Assembly (NCBI RefSeq): GCF_004114915.1
Contig: NZ_CP022219.1
Span: 2,944,501 to 3,008,500, forward strand
Direction of reading: 5' to 3'
Length of the DNA stretch: 64,000 nt
DNA from: Bradyrhizobium guangxiense
GTDB lineage: Bacteria; Pseudomonadota; Alphaproteobacteria; Rhizobiales; Xanthobacteraceae
Positions 43,441-52,709 of the stretch are shown here, one piece after another. The notes beneath the pieces were generated by a model that was not told where the DNA came from, did no database searches, and saw nothing but the letters and a program-made list of their open reading frames with translations. Every line of letters begins with the position of its first letter. Within the stretch, counting starts at the first letter, position 1. The position numbers and the translations under genes were made by a program.

Positions 43441-45246
43441 CTATGCGCGAACCCTGACATAGCTGCCGGGCGCGTCTTCGATCGGGGGCAGGGCGTCGCT
43501 GCCGACGCTGCGCGCCGGAACCTGCTCCGGATCGATCTCGCCCAGCCATTGCCGCCAGTCCGGCCACCACGAGCCCTTGTGCTCGACGGCGCCCTTCATC
43601 CACTGCGCGACGTTGACGTCCTTGATGTTGTCGTTGGTCCAGTACTGGTACTTGTTCGAGGCGGGCGGATTGACGACGCCGGCGATGTGGCCCGAGCCCG
43701 ACAGCACATATTTCACCGGACCGCCGAAGAACTGGGAGCCGTACAGCACCGATTCCGCGGGCGCGATGTGGTCCTCGCGGGTGGCGAGATTGTAGACGGG
43801 CACCTTGACCTTGGAGAGATCGAGCAGCGTGTTGTCGAGCACCATCGTGCCAGTGGAGAGCCGGTTCTCCAGATAGCAATTGCGCAAGTAATAGGAATGG
43901 TTCGCCTGCGTCATCCGCGTCGCATCCGAGTTCCAGTGCAACAGGTCGAACGCGCTCGGCTGCTGGCCCTTCAGATAGTTGCTGACGACATAGGACCAGA
44001 TCAGGTCGTTGGAGCGGAGCATGTTGAAGGCCATCGCCATCTTGGAGCCTTCGAGCACGCCGGCCGTCTTCATGTCCTGCTCGAGCGCGGCGATCTGCTC
44101 CTCGTCGACGAAGACCAGCAGGTCACCCGCATGGGTGAAGTCGACCTGCGCGGCGAAGAACGTCGCGGACGAGACGCGCTGGCGGCGCTTCTCGGCCAGC
44201 CAGGCCAGCGTGGTCGCGAGCATGGTGCCGCCGACGCAATAGCCAGCGGTGTGCACCTTCATCTCGCCGGTGACCTTCTCGATCACGTCCATCGCCGTGA
44301 GCGGGCCTTCCTTCATGTAGTCTTCCCAGCTCTTGTTGCCGAGCCGCTTGTCGGGATTGACCCATGAGATCACGAACACGGTGATGCCCTGGTCGACGCA
44401 CCACTTGATGTAGGATTTCTCCGGCTTGAGATCGAGGATGTAGAACTTGTTGATCCAGGGCGGCACGATCAGGAGCGGGGTGCGCAGCACCGTCTCCGTC
44501 GTCGGCGAATACTGGATCAGCTGCATCATCTCGTTCTGGTAGATCACCTTGCCTGGCGTCGTCGCCATGTTGACTCCGACGACGAGATTGTCCGGGTTGG
44601 ACTGGCGGATCTTCAGCATGCCCTTGCCGGCGGCGATGTCCTCGGCCAGCATCGTCAGGCCGCGCGCGAGGTTCTCGCCGCTGCTGGCCACCGTCTCGCG
44701 CAGCACCTCCGGATTTGTCAGCACGAAATTGGACGGCGACAGCGCGTTGGTGAGCTGCTGGACGTAGAACTCCGCCTTGCGCCGCGTGTGCGGATCGAGC
44801 TCGGCGTCGCGCACCAGCTCCTGCGCCCATTTGGTCGTGAGCAGATAGAGCTGCATCACGAAATCGAAGAACTGGTTCGACTTCCATTCCGGATCGGCAA
44901 AGCGCTTGTCGCGCGGCGAGGGCGCGATCGCAGGCGGAGCGTCCTGGCCGGCCATGCGGCGCGCCGCCGAGCCCCAGAGGTCGAGATAATCCTTGGCGAG
45001 CTTGGTCTGCAGATCGGACGAGCGGGACGCATCCGACAGCCAGTATTCGGCGACCGACGTGAAGGTCTTGACCACTTCCGCAAGCTCGGCCGGCGGGCGG
45101 TCCTGCACCTCGCCGCTCTCGCGCGGCTTGAGATAGGCAGCGAGCGCCTTGCCGCCGCTCTCCATCGCCCGCGCGACATTCATCGCGAAGGCGTCCGCAT
45201 CGAACTTTGTGTCGGGTTTGGGCGTGTCGGTGGTGGCCATGCTCAT
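43441..45246 (-). CDS. phaC: Class I poly(3-hydroxyalkanoate) synthase
   Basis: PhaC polymerises 3-hydroxyacyl-CoA into storage polyester on granules. The 601-residue protein has the class I length and the lipase-like box GYCVGG with nucleophile Cys337, Asp492 in REDHIAP and His520 in GSGHIAGVVNPP. The N-terminal 200 residues form the usual helical domain. No phaE or phaR partner is adjacent, as expected for class I. The lipoprotein gene upstream is divergent. Confidence 0.96.
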   Translation of the reverse strand: MSMATTDTPKPDTKFDADAFAMNVARAMESGGKALAAYLKPRESGEVQDRPPAELAEVVKTFTSVAEYWLSDASRSSDLQTKLAKDYLDLWGSAARRMAGQDAPPAIAPSPRDKRFADPEWKSNQFFDFVMQLYLLTTKWAQELVRDAELDPHTRRKAEFYVQQLTNALSPSNFVLTNPEVLRETVASSGENLARGLTMLAEDIAAGKGMLKIRQSNPDNLVVGVNMATTPGKVIYQNEMMQLIQYSPTTETVLRTPLLIVPPWINKFYILDLKPEKSYIKWCVDQGITVFVISWVNPDKRLGNKSWEDYMKEGPLTAMDVIEKVTGEMKVHTAGYCVGGTMLATTLAWLAEKRRQRVSSATFFAAQVDFTHAGDLLVFVDEEQIAALEQDMKTAGVLEGSKMAMAFNMLRSNDLIWSYVVSNYLKGQQPSAFDLLHWNSDATRMTQANHSYYLRNCYLENRLSTGTMVLDNTLLDLSKVKVPVYNLATREDHIAPAESVLYGSQFFGGPVKYVLSGSGHIAGVVNPPASNKYQYWTNDNIKDVNVAQWMKGAVEHKGSWWPDWRQWLGEIDPEQVPARSVGSDALPPIEDAPGSYVRVRA

Positions 45247-45498
45247 GGGCAGAACAGTAACGATTCATTCCGTATTCGTCACCGCGAAGCTCGCATGTTT
45301 GACGTTAAACACGCTCCAAGATGTGCTGCACTGCGACAAATTTTCTTGGTTTTGTCACATTCACGGTGCAACTCTCGGGCCGTGGGCCTTAGATGTTTTC
45401 TCGCTCGTTCCATTTGTGGGCAGCAATGGTTTGAGCTTGGGCAGGTTGTCGCGATAATGTGCGGCAGCTTGCATTGGGACGAGTAGAGGATTTCCCAA

Positions 45499-45774
45499 GT
45501 GTTGGCGTTGAGGGTCCTACAAAGGTCGCTGCTGATCCATGGCGCGCTGCTGAGCGCGGCATTTGCGCTGGGCGGTTGTTCGAGCCAGCTCGCGGATATG
45601 ACGCCCGCGGACGCGCAAGCGCATTCTAAGGAGCCGGGGACATATCTGCCGGTGCATGACCTGCCGCCGGAGCGCGACCAAGCGATCATCCCGCCGGAAC
45701 AGCGCGCCAAGATCGAAGCCGAGCTGGCTGCGGCGCGTGATCGCCAGGCCACGGCAGCCAAGGACGCGAAATAA
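45499..45774 (+). CDS. Small lipoprotein, 91 residues
   Basis: The frame starts at GTG 45499 behind GAGGA. An N-terminal hydrophobic signal ends in the lipobox LGGC (Cys27), so a processed lipoprotein of about 65 residues is expected. The mature part is Pro- and charge-rich (LPPERDQAIIPPEQRAKIEAEL) and probably helical at its end. Function is unknown. It is divergent from phaC. Confidence 0.75.
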   Translation: MLALRVLQRSLLIHGALLSAAFALGGCSSQLADMTPADAQAHSKEPGTYLPVHDLPPERDQAIIPPEQRAKIEAELAAARDRQATAAKDAK

Positions 45775-45983
45775 GGCCGTCCAACGGGTGGCGCCCCGGC
45801 CTTGCCGTGCTAAAAGATCCCGGTTCAGCCGAGAGTCAGGGCGAACGACTTCAGTCTTCGTTGTCGATAATTGCTCTAAGCTTTTGATTTTGAGCGATTT
45901 TTGCGACCAGACTGAGCCCCTTTCGCGCCGCTGTCCTGTCCCGTCGATTCTGTCCTGACCGGTTGCCCGGAGCCCAGAGAGCC

Positions 45984-47204
45984 ATGGAAGAATTTTACCG
46001 CATCCGCCGCCTTCCGCCTTACGTGTTCGAGCAGGTCAACCGGGCCAAGGCGGCCGCGCGGAATGCCGGCGCCGACATCATCGATCTCGGCATGGGCAAT
46101 CCGGACCTGCCGGCCCCAGCGCATGTGCTGGAGAAGCTGAAGGAGACGCTGGGCAAGCCGCGCACCGATCGCTACTCGGCCTCCCGCGGCATCCCCGGGC
46201 TGCGCCGGGCTCAGGCGGCCTATTATGCGCGTCGCTTCGGCGTGAAGCTCAACCCCGACTCCCAGGTGGTGGCGACGCTGGGTTCGAAGGAGGGCTTTGC
46301 CAACGTGGCGCAGGCGATCACGGCGCCCGGCGACGTCATCCTGTGTCCGAACCCGAGCTACCCGATTCACGCCTTCGGCTTTTTGATGGCGGGCGGCGTC
46401 ATCCGCTCGGTGCCCTCCGAGCCGACGCCGCAGTTCTTCGAGGCGGCCGAACGGGCGATCATCCATTCGATCCCGAAGCCGCTCGCGCTGGTCGTCTGCT
46501 ATCCCTCCAACCCGACCGCTTATGTCGCGAGCCTCGACTTCTACAAGGACCTTGTCGCATTCGCGAAGAAGCACGAGATCCTGATCCTGTCCGATCTCGC
46601 TTATGCCGAGGTCTATTTCGACGAAGCCAACCCGCCGCCGTCGGTGCTGCAGGTGCCGGGCGCGATGGACGTCACCGTCGAGTTCACCTCGATGTCGAAG
46701 ACCTATTCGATGGCCGGCTGGCGCATGGGCTTTGCGGTCGGCAATGAGCGCGTGATCGCCGCGCTCGCCCGCGTCAAATCCTATCTCGACTACGGTGCGT
46801 TCACGCCGGTGCAGGTCGCGGCGACCGCCGCGCTGAACGGCCCGGATGATTGCATCAAGGAGATGCGCGACACCTATCGCAAGCGCCGCGATGCGCTGGT
46901 GGAATCGTTCGGCCGTGCCGGCTGGGAGATTCCACCGCCGGAGGCCTCGATGTTCGCCTGGGTGCCGCTGCCGGAAGCCTTCCGCAGCGTCGGCAGCATG
47001 CAGTTTGCGACCCTGATGGTCGAGAAATCCGGCGTCGCGGTCTCGCCCGGCGTCGGCTTCGGCGAGCATGGTGAAGGATATGTCCGCATCGCCATGGTGG
47101 AAAACGAGCAACGGATCAGGCAGGCCGCGCGCGGCGTGCGACGCTTCCTTGAAAGCGGCATCGAAACGTTGCACAACGTCGTTCCGCTCGCCAATCGGCG
47201 TTAA
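45984..47204 (+). CDS. Class I/II aminotransferase, AlaC-like
   Basis: A PLP aminotransferase of 406 residues from ATG 45984 (MEEFYRIRRLPPYVFE). It has GNPDLPAP, CYPSNPTAYV for the cofactor phosphate and carboxylate region, and the PLP Lys in SMSKTYSMAGWRMGF. The style is that of AlaC/LL-diaminopimelate-aminotransferase-like enzymes making alanine or glutamate from pyruvate. It lies 29 bases before hom, a common Rhizobiales pairing that suggests a role in aspartate-family or alanine metabolism. Confidence 0.88.
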   Translation: MEEFYRIRRLPPYVFEQVNRAKAAARNAGADIIDLGMGNPDLPAPAHVLEKLKETLGKPRTDRYSASRGIPGLRRAQAAYYARRFGVKLNPDSQVVATLGSKEGFANVAQAITAPGDVILCPNPSYPIHAFGFLMAGGVIRSVPSEPTPQFFEAAERAIIHSIPKPLALVVCYPSNPTAYVASLDFYKDLVAFAKKHEILILSDLAYAEVYFDEANPPPSVLQVPGAMDVTVEFTSMSKTYSMAGWRMGFAVGNERVIAALARVKSYLDYGAFTPVQVAATAALNGPDDCIKEMRDTYRKRRDALVESFGRAGWEIPPPEASMFAWVPLPEAFRSVGSMQFATLMVEKSGVAVSPGVGFGEHGEGYVRIAMVENEQRIRQAARGVRRFLESGIETLHNVVPLANRR

Positions 47205-47233
47205 GTTCTCTTCGGCAGGTTTTCTAAGACATC

Positions 47234-48550
47234 ATGGTTGCACCCCTGAAAGTGGGCATAGCGGGGCTCGGCACCGTGGGCGCCGAAGTGGTCCGTTTGA
47301 TTGAAACGCAGGCCCGCGTGCTCGCGGCCCGCAGCGGCCGCGGCATCCGCGTCGTTGCGGTCACCGCGCGCTCGAAAGCGAAGAAGCGCGGCATCGATCT
47401 GCGCGGCATGGAATGGGCCAAGGACGCGATGGCGCTGGCCACGCATCCCGGTATCGATTGCTTCGTCGAGCTGATGGGCGGCGCCGGCGATCCCGCTCTG
47501 TCGGCGGTCGAGGCCGCGCTCAACGCCGGCAAGTCGGTCGTCACCGCCAACAAGGCGCTGCTGGCCAAGCACGGCATCAAGCTTGCCAAGGCAGCCGAAA
47601 AGCACGGCGGCGCGCTGAATTTCGAGGCAGCGGTCGGCGCCGCGATCCCCGTCATCAAGACCTTGCGCGAGGGGCTTGCCGGCACCGGCATCAACCGCGT
47701 CTATGGCATCCTCAACGGCACCTGCAATTACATCCTGACGCGGATGGAGCAGGAGGGGCTGTCCTTCGCCGAATGCCTCAAGGACGCGCAGCGGCTCGGC
47801 TATGCCGAGGCCAACCCGTCCTTCGACGTCGACGGCCACGATACCGCCCAGAAGCTCGCGATCCTTGCCAGCCTCGCCTTCGGCACGAAAGTTGCTCAAA
47901 GCGCGGTGTATGTCGAAGGCATCTCATCCATCGCGCCGGAGGATCTGCGCGCCGCGTCCGATCTCGGCTACCGCGTCAAGCTGCTCGGCGTTGCGGTGCG
48001 CACCGCCAAGGGCATCGAGCAGCGCGTGCATCCGACCATGGTTCCAAGATCCTCCTCGATCGCGCAGGTGATGGGTGTCACCAATGCGGTCACGATCGAT
48101 GGCGAGGGCATTCCGCCGATCACGCTGGTCGGGCCCGGCGCGGGCGGCGCTGCGACCGCATCGGCCGTCGTCGCCGACATCGCCGACGTCGCGCGCGGCA
48201 TCCGCGCCAATCCGTTCGGCCGGCCGATCGCGCAGCTGCGCGACACCAAGAAGGCGCCGATGGAGCGGCATGAGGGCGGTTATTACATCCGCCTGCTCGC
48301 GCGCGATTTCCCCGGCACTGCGGCTGCGATCGCGACCCGGCTTGCAGAACAGAAGATTTCGATCGAGTCGATCGTGCAGCGTCACCCCAATGGCGGCGCT
48401 GCGCCTGCTGACGGCAAGGCGGTCCCCGTGCCCGTCATCCTGATCACCTACGCCACGCATGAGGACGCCGTGCGCCGCGCGCTCGCTGCCGTGCAGAAGG
48501 ACAAGGTGATCAGTGGGCGGCCGCAGGTGATCCGGATCGAGAAGAACTAG
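47234..48550 (+). CDS. hom: Homoserine dehydrogenase
   Basis: Reduces aspartate semialdehyde to homoserine on the way to threonine and methionine. The 438-residue protein has the cofactor motif GIAGLGTVGAEVVRLIE, the catalytic-domain region LNGTCNYILTRM and GYAEANPSFDVDGHDTAQKL, and a C-terminal ACT domain (from about 350, LLARDFPGTAAAIATRLAEQ), through which threonine usually inhibits the enzyme. It is probably cotranscribed with the aminotransferase. Confidence 0.96.
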   Translation: MVAPLKVGIAGLGTVGAEVVRLIETQARVLAARSGRGIRVVAVTARSKAKKRGIDLRGMEWAKDAMALATHPGIDCFVELMGGAGDPALSAVEAALNAGKSVVTANKALLAKHGIKLAKAAEKHGGALNFEAAVGAAIPVIKTLREGLAGTGINRVYGILNGTCNYILTRMEQEGLSFAECLKDAQRLGYAEANPSFDVDGHDTAQKLAILASLAFGTKVAQSAVYVEGISSIAPEDLRAASDLGYRVKLLGVAVRTAKGIEQRVHPTMVPRSSSIAQVMGVTNAVTIDGEGIPPITLVGPGAGGAATASAVVADIADVARGIRANPFGRPIAQLRDTKKAPMERHEGGYYIRLLARDFPGTAAAIATRLAEQKISIESIVQRHPNGGAAPADGKAVPVPVILITYATHEDAVRRALAAVQKDKVISGRPQVIRIEKN

Positions 48551-48599
48551 AGCATGACCTCGGAAAAGTGTTGAGCGGTTTTCCGGAAAGGTCATGCTC
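48550..48599. repeat. Palindromic repeat, GCATGATC/TTTTCCG family (copy 2)
   Basis: Perfect 11-base arms GAGCATGACCT (48550-48560) and AGGTCATGCTC (48589-48599), enclosing CGGAAAAG and TTTTCCGG. It starts on the last base of the hom stop codon and may serve as its transcript end. Confidence 0.75.
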
Positions 48600-48695
48600 A
48601 AACCATGAGGCGGTCGTTCGGTCGAACGAACCGCGGGCGTTGTGAGTTGATGCGGACGGAGATTTCCGTCCCAACCGTTTCGAAGGAGTTAGCCG

Positions 48696-49697
48696 ATGTC
48701 GACCCATATTTCAGTGCCGCCGCAGGCGTTGCTCGAGCGTATTCTCACGCTGGAGATCGTGCGTGTGACGGAGCGGGCGGCGGTGTCGTCGGCGCGGCTG
48801 CGCGGACACGGCAACGAGAAGGCGGCCGACCAGGCCGCAGTCGACGCGATGCGGCGCGAGCTCAACAAGCTGCCGATCCAGGGCACCATCGTGATCGGCG
48901 AGGGCGAGCGCGACGAGGCGCCGATGCTCTATATCGGCGAACAGGTCGGCCTGAAGGCAGGCCCCGAGGTCGATATCGCGGTCGACCCGCTCGAAGGCAC
49001 CACGCTGTGCGCCAAGAACATGCCGGGCTCGATCGCCACCATGGCGATGGCCGACGGCGGCACGCTGCTCCACGCCCCCGACGTCTACATGCAGAAGCTC
49101 GCGATCGGCCCCGGCTACGACAAGGGCGTGGTCGATCTCGATGCCTCGCCGGCCGACAATGTCCGCCGCCTCGCCAAGGCCAAGGGCGTCCAGCCGGAAG
49201 GCATCACGGTCCTGGTGCTCGACCGTCCGCGCCATGCCGACATCATCGCGAGTGTGCGCTCCACGGGCGCTGCCGTGCGCCTGATCACCGACGGCGACGT
49301 CGCCGGGGGGATCCATTGCGCCGACCCCGACAACACCGGCGTCGACATGTATCTCGGCACCGGCGGTGCTCCGGAAGGCGTGCTCGCGGCCGTGGCGCTG
49401 CGCTGCATCGGCGGCCAGATGCAGTGCCGCCTGATCCTCGATTCCGACGAGAAGCGCGAGCGCGCCGCCAAGATGGGCGTCAACGATCCCAAGATGATCT
49501 ACGGCATCGAGGACATGGCGCGCGGCGACTGCCTGTTCGCCGCCACCGGCGTCACCACGGGCTCGCTGCTGTCAGGCGTCAAGTTCCGCAAGGACGGCGT
49601 GATCGAGACCGAGACGGTGGTGATGCGCTCCGTCACCGGCACCGTGCGCTACATCAAGGCCGAGCACCGCGAGCTCGCCAAGTTCCACCTGGACTGA
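48696..49697 (+). CDS. glpX: Fructose-1,6-bisphosphatase class II (GlpX)
   Basis: A 333-residue metal-dependent phosphatase making fructose-6-phosphate for gluconeogenesis, and possibly acting on sedoheptulose-bisphosphate in the Calvin cycle. Motifs are GTIVIGEGERDEAPMLYIGE, the metal-binding VDPLEGTTLCA, and YLGTGGAPEGVLAAVALRC. It follows hom after a 145-base gap that contains a repeat, so it likely has its own promoter. Confidence 0.95.
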   Translation: MSTHISVPPQALLERILTLEIVRVTERAAVSSARLRGHGNEKAADQAAVDAMRRELNKLPIQGTIVIGEGERDEAPMLYIGEQVGLKAGPEVDIAVDPLEGTTLCAKNMPGSIATMAMADGGTLLHAPDVYMQKLAIGPGYDKGVVDLDASPADNVRRLAKAKGVQPEGITVLVLDRPRHADIIASVRSTGAAVRLITDGDVAGGIHCADPDNTGVDMYLGTGGAPEGVLAAVALRCIGGQMQCRLILDSDEKRERAAKMGVNDPKMIYGIEDMARGDCLFAATGVTTGSLLSGVKFRKDGVIETETVVMRSVTGTVRYIKAEHRELAKFHLD

Positions 49698-49717
49698 GCC
49701 AAGCAATAGCCGCTGGC

Positions 49718-49839
49718 GTCATTCCGGGGCGGCGGGACCGCGCGAAGCGCGCGGCCCTGAGAACCCGGAATCCATCGGGCGGCAGACTCTGACGCCAAAT
49801 AGATTCCGGGCTCGATGCTGCGCATCGCCCCGGAATGAC
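49718..49839. repeat. GTCATTCCGGGGCG palindromic element (copy 2)
   Basis: Outer arms GTCATTCCGGGGCG (49718-49731) and CGCCCCGGAATGAC (49826-49839) are identical to those at 36300-36415. The interior shares ATTCCGGG(T/C)TCGATGC and the GATGC/GCATC hairpin but differs in the middle. It lies between glpX and the HAD gene. Confidence 0.85.
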
Positions 49840-49864
49840 AACAACAAGAACAAAGGAAGCGCGC

Positions 49865-50584
49865 ATGTCCGATCTCTCCGCCGTCAAAGCCCTCGTCTTC
49901 GACGTGTTCGGCACGGTCGTGGACTGGCGCACCAGCCTCATCACCGACTTCATGTGGTGGGGCAAGCAGCGCGGCATCACGGCCGATTGGACCGCGCTCG
50001 TCGACGGCTGGCGCGGCATGTATGTCGCCTCCATGGACGACGTCCGCAAGCATCCCGAGCGCGGATACGTCATGCTCGATGACCTGCACCGCCGCTCGCT
50101 GGAGAAGCTGGTGGAGAAGTTCGAGATCAAGGGCCTCACGGACGCCGATCTCGATCATCTCACCAAGGGCTGGCATCGCCTGAACCCCTGGCCCGATAGC
50201 GTCGCCGGCCTGACCCGGCTGAAGACGAAATTCGTCATCGCGCCGCTTTCGAACGGCAACGTCGCACTGCTCACCAACATGGCCAAGTTCGCCGGCCTGC
50301 CGTGGGACCTCATCATGTCGGCCGAGCTGTTCGAGCATTACAAGCCCGATCCCGAGACCTATCTCGGTGCCGCGCGTCTGCTCTGCCTCAAGCCGAGCGA
50401 GGTGATAATGGTCGCCGCCCACAACGGCGATCTCGCGGCCGCGCAAAAGAACGGATTGAAGACCGCCTTCGTGGCCCGGCCGACCGAGTATGGTCCGCTT
50501 CAGAAGGTCGATTTCGAAGCCACCGGCAATTGGGACATCGTCGCCAGGGATTTTGGCGGGATCGCCGACAAGCTCGGCTGCTAA
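49865..50584 (+). CDS. HAD superfamily, haloacid dehalogenase type II
   Basis: A 239-residue HAD hydrolase. The nucleophile Asp lies in ALVFDVFGTVVDWRTS, the spelling typical of L-2-haloacid dehalogenases. Motif II is APLSNGN and motif III/IV includes FEHYKPDPETYLGAA and VAAHNGDLAAA. These enzymes hydrolyse 2-haloacids or are general phosphatases. The start at ATG 49865 excludes a leader that would run into the repeat. Confidence 0.9.
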   Translation: MSDLSAVKALVFDVFGTVVDWRTSLITDFMWWGKQRGITADWTALVDGWRGMYVASMDDVRKHPERGYVMLDDLHRRSLEKLVEKFEIKGLTDADLDHLTKGWHRLNPWPDSVAGLTRLKTKFVIAPLSNGNVALLTNMAKFAGLPWDLIMSAELFEHYKPDPETYLGAARLLCLKPSEVIMVAAHNGDLAAAQKNGLKTAFVARPTEYGPLQKVDFEATGNWDIVARDFGGIADKLGC

Positions 50585-50631
50585 AGCACAATCCGGAAAA
50601 GTGCGATGTGGTTTTCCGGAAAGATCATGCG
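50584..50631. repeat. Palindromic repeat, GCATGATC/TTTTCCG family (copy 3)
   Basis: AGCACAATCCGGAAAA and TTTTCCGGAAAGATCATGC form an imperfect hairpin of the same family as 28549-28594 and 48550-48599. It lies between the convergent HAD and metallo-hydrolase genes. Confidence 0.65.
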
Positions 50632-50684
50632 CCAAGGACAGATCGGGGCGGCATGACTGCCGCCCGGACCTGATTGCAGAGAAT

Positions 50685-51656
50685 CTACAGCGTCATCTTC
50701 ATCGGCTCCGGATAGTAGTGGAAGCCGTCACCGGCCTTGGCGACATGGCCGTAGCCCGGCCAGGCGAAGTGATACGACATCACCGGGATCTTGTTGGCGG
50801 CGAGCATCGTCAGCAACTTCACCCGCGAGTCCGCCGCCTGCTTCGGATCGGTATCGTACGAGAACTCCATCCGCGGCTTCTCCAGCAGCAGCACCGAATG
50901 GTGCGAGAGGTCGCCGAGGAATGCGAACGACTTGCCCGCCGACGACACCATGAAGATGGTGTGGCCGACGGTATGGCCGGGCGCCGAGATCGCCTGCACG
51001 CCGGGCAGGAATTCCTCGCCGTCCTTGAAGAATTTGATCCGCTCACGGACCGGCAGCAGATTCTTGCGAGCGTGAACGACGAAGTCCTTGGCCGGGCTGC
51101 CGAGCTTGCCCTCGTCGGTCCAGAAGTCGAAATCCGTCTGCGAAATGTAGACTTGCGCGTTCGGGAATAGCGGCTTGTCGTTGGCATCCACGATGCCGCC
51201 GATGTGGTCGATATGGGCGTGCGAGCAGACCACGGCGTCGATGTCCTCCGGCTTGATGCCGGCCTCCATCATGCTCTTCTGCTGCCGGCCGGTGCTGGCG
51301 CCGAACATCTTCGATGTGCCCATGCCGGTGTCGAACAGGATCAGCTTGTCGCCGGTGTTCACGATCGGCGAGTTCTGTTCGAGCACGACGTTGTCCGGCG
51401 ACAGGAAGTTGTCGGCCAGCATCTTCTTGACCTCTTCCTTGGGAACGCCGGTGAAGGTTCCGGAGGGATCGCCGAGCGGCAGCGGCCCGTCGGACACGAC
51501 GGTCACCTCGGCATCGCCGAGAACGAAGCGGTGCCAGTACGGCGTCTGGGTGCCGAGCTTGGGAGCCCGCGCCATCGCACTGCTGCCGAGCATCGCGCTG
51601 GCTCCAAGGCCAGCTCCAAGTGCGAGTAGGGATCGACGTGAGACATCGATTGTCAT
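50685..51656 (-). CDS. MBL-fold metallo-hydrolase with Tat signal
   Basis: A 323-residue protein. The N-terminus has a twin-arginine signal (SRRSLLALGAGLGASAML), so it is probably exported folded. The metallo-beta-lactamase fold carries the metal site CSHAHIDHIGGI, with further His in APGHTVGHT and SYHFAWPGYGH. The start ATG 51656 has GGAGGA upstream. Family members include lactonases and thiol or ester hydrolases. The substrate here is unknown. Confidence 0.92.
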   Translation of the reverse strand: MTIDVSRRSLLALGAGLGASAMLGSSAMARAPKLGTQTPYWHRFVLGDAEVTVVSDGPLPLGDPSGTFTGVPKEEVKKMLADNFLSPDNVVLEQNSPIVNTGDKLILFDTGMGTSKMFGASTGRQQKSMMEAGIKPEDIDAVVCSHAHIDHIGGIVDANDKPLFPNAQVYISQTDFDFWTDEGKLGSPAKDFVVHARKNLLPVRERIKFFKDGEEFLPGVQAISAPGHTVGHTIFMVSSAGKSFAFLGDLSHHSVLLLEKPRMEFSYDTDPKQAADSRVKLLTMLAANKIPVMSYHFAWPGYGHVAKAGDGFHYYPEPMKMTL

Positions 51657-51881
51657 GCGTTTCCTCCGCTTTTGTCTTTTGCTTTGCGCGATTGTTCGCG
51701 CGTTGGGGCCGCCCTGACGGCCAGTCGGCCGCAAGTCGGCAGACGAGTATGCTGCGCCCGCCGCGACAAGCTAGCAAGTGGAATCAGTGAGCAGATTCAC
51801 GTGGAGCGGGAACGGGCTGCGGAGCGTCGAAGGCTGCGTGTGGATGCGCTGTCCGCGGCGCAAGACAACACGAATTGCGCC

Positions 51882-52547
51882 TTACGCAATTCTCAGCGTG
51901 AGATCGTTTCCTTCGGTCTCGGCAAAGCCCGCCTGCAACACCTCTTCGCGCTTGTGGCGGAGATGCGCACGCAGAATATGCGAGAGGCCGGTGCCGTCGC
52001 GCCTCTGCAGCGCGTTCAGGATGGCCTCGTGCTCCTTCACGGCGAGTGCCCAGCGCTGCGGCGTCATCGGCGTGACATAGCGCGCGCGCCGGATGCGCGC
52101 CGTCACCGACGTGTAAAGCCCCGCGAGGGCAGGGTTTCCGGCCGCGGTGACGATGGCTTCGTGAATGGCGCGGTTGCCGCGGTAGTACTGGATCAAATCG
52201 CCGTCGCGATAGTGCTGCACCATGGCGACATGCACCCCGGCGATCTGGTCGATCTCGGCGTCGGTGATGCGCTCGCAGGCGAGTTCGCCGGCGAGCGCCT
52301 CCAGACCCTGGCAGACCTCGAACAGGTCGCGCATGTCCTTGTCGGTCAGCTTTGCTGCGCGCGAGCCGCGATGCGGCAGGAGCTGTACGAGACCTTCGGC
52401 GGCGAGCACCTTGAGCGCCTCACGCAGCGGCGTGCGCGAGATCCCGAGCCGCTCACACAGCTCGCGCTCGGGAATGCGGGCGCCCGGCGGGATTTCGCCG
52501 TCGAGAAGAATGGCGCGGATACGGCCGACGACGTCTTCATGAAGCAT
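51882..52547 (-). CDS. GntR/FadR-type transcriptional regulator (FCD domain)
   Basis: A 221-residue regulator from ATG 52547, with a winged helix at about 5-70 (ERELCERLGISRTPLREALK) and an FCD ligand domain with the metal-binding His of GNRAIHEAIVTAAGN and VKEHEAILNAL. It is divergent from the CoA/TTT operon, and three copies of a palindromic motif lie in and beside the spacer, so it very likely controls that operon. A TTG at 52574 would lengthen the protein, but that codon lies within the first motif. Confidence 0.92.
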   Translation of the reverse strand: MLHEDVVGRIRAILLDGEIPPGARIPERELCERLGISRTPLREALKVLAAEGLVQLLPHRGSRAAKLTDKDMRDLFEVCQGLEALAGELACERITDAEIDQIAGVHVAMVQHYRDGDLIQYYRGNRAIHEAIVTAAGNPALAGLYTSVTARIRRARYVTPMTPQRWALAVKEHEAILNALQRRDGTGLSHILRAHLRHKREEVLQAGFAETEGNDLTLRIA

Positions 52548-52564
52548 GGGACCAGCGCTCAAAT

Positions 52565-52709
52565 TTGAATGCAAAACTGAAGAAATCTATGCAGGTCTCG
52601 AAGTTCCAGCTTGCTAATCTCAAATTTTGCATTCAAAAATGTAAAAAACAAGAGGGCATGAGGAAATGGACCTGGCAGCGCAGGCGGACGACCTCGTTTT
52701 TGAATGCAA
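52565..52709. promoter_or_regulatory. Three GntR operator candidates (TTGAATGCAA)
   Basis: TTGAATGCAA occurs at 52565-52574, in inverted orientation (TTGCATTCAA) at 52627-52636, and again at 52700-52709 inside the start of the enoyl-CoA hydratase-like gene. The first two extend to perfect 12-base inverted copies, TTGAATGCAAAA and TTTTGCATTCAA. Each site is itself a partial palindrome with TTG...CAA ends. The layout suggests repression by looping or by a roadblock in the first gene. Confidence 0.65.
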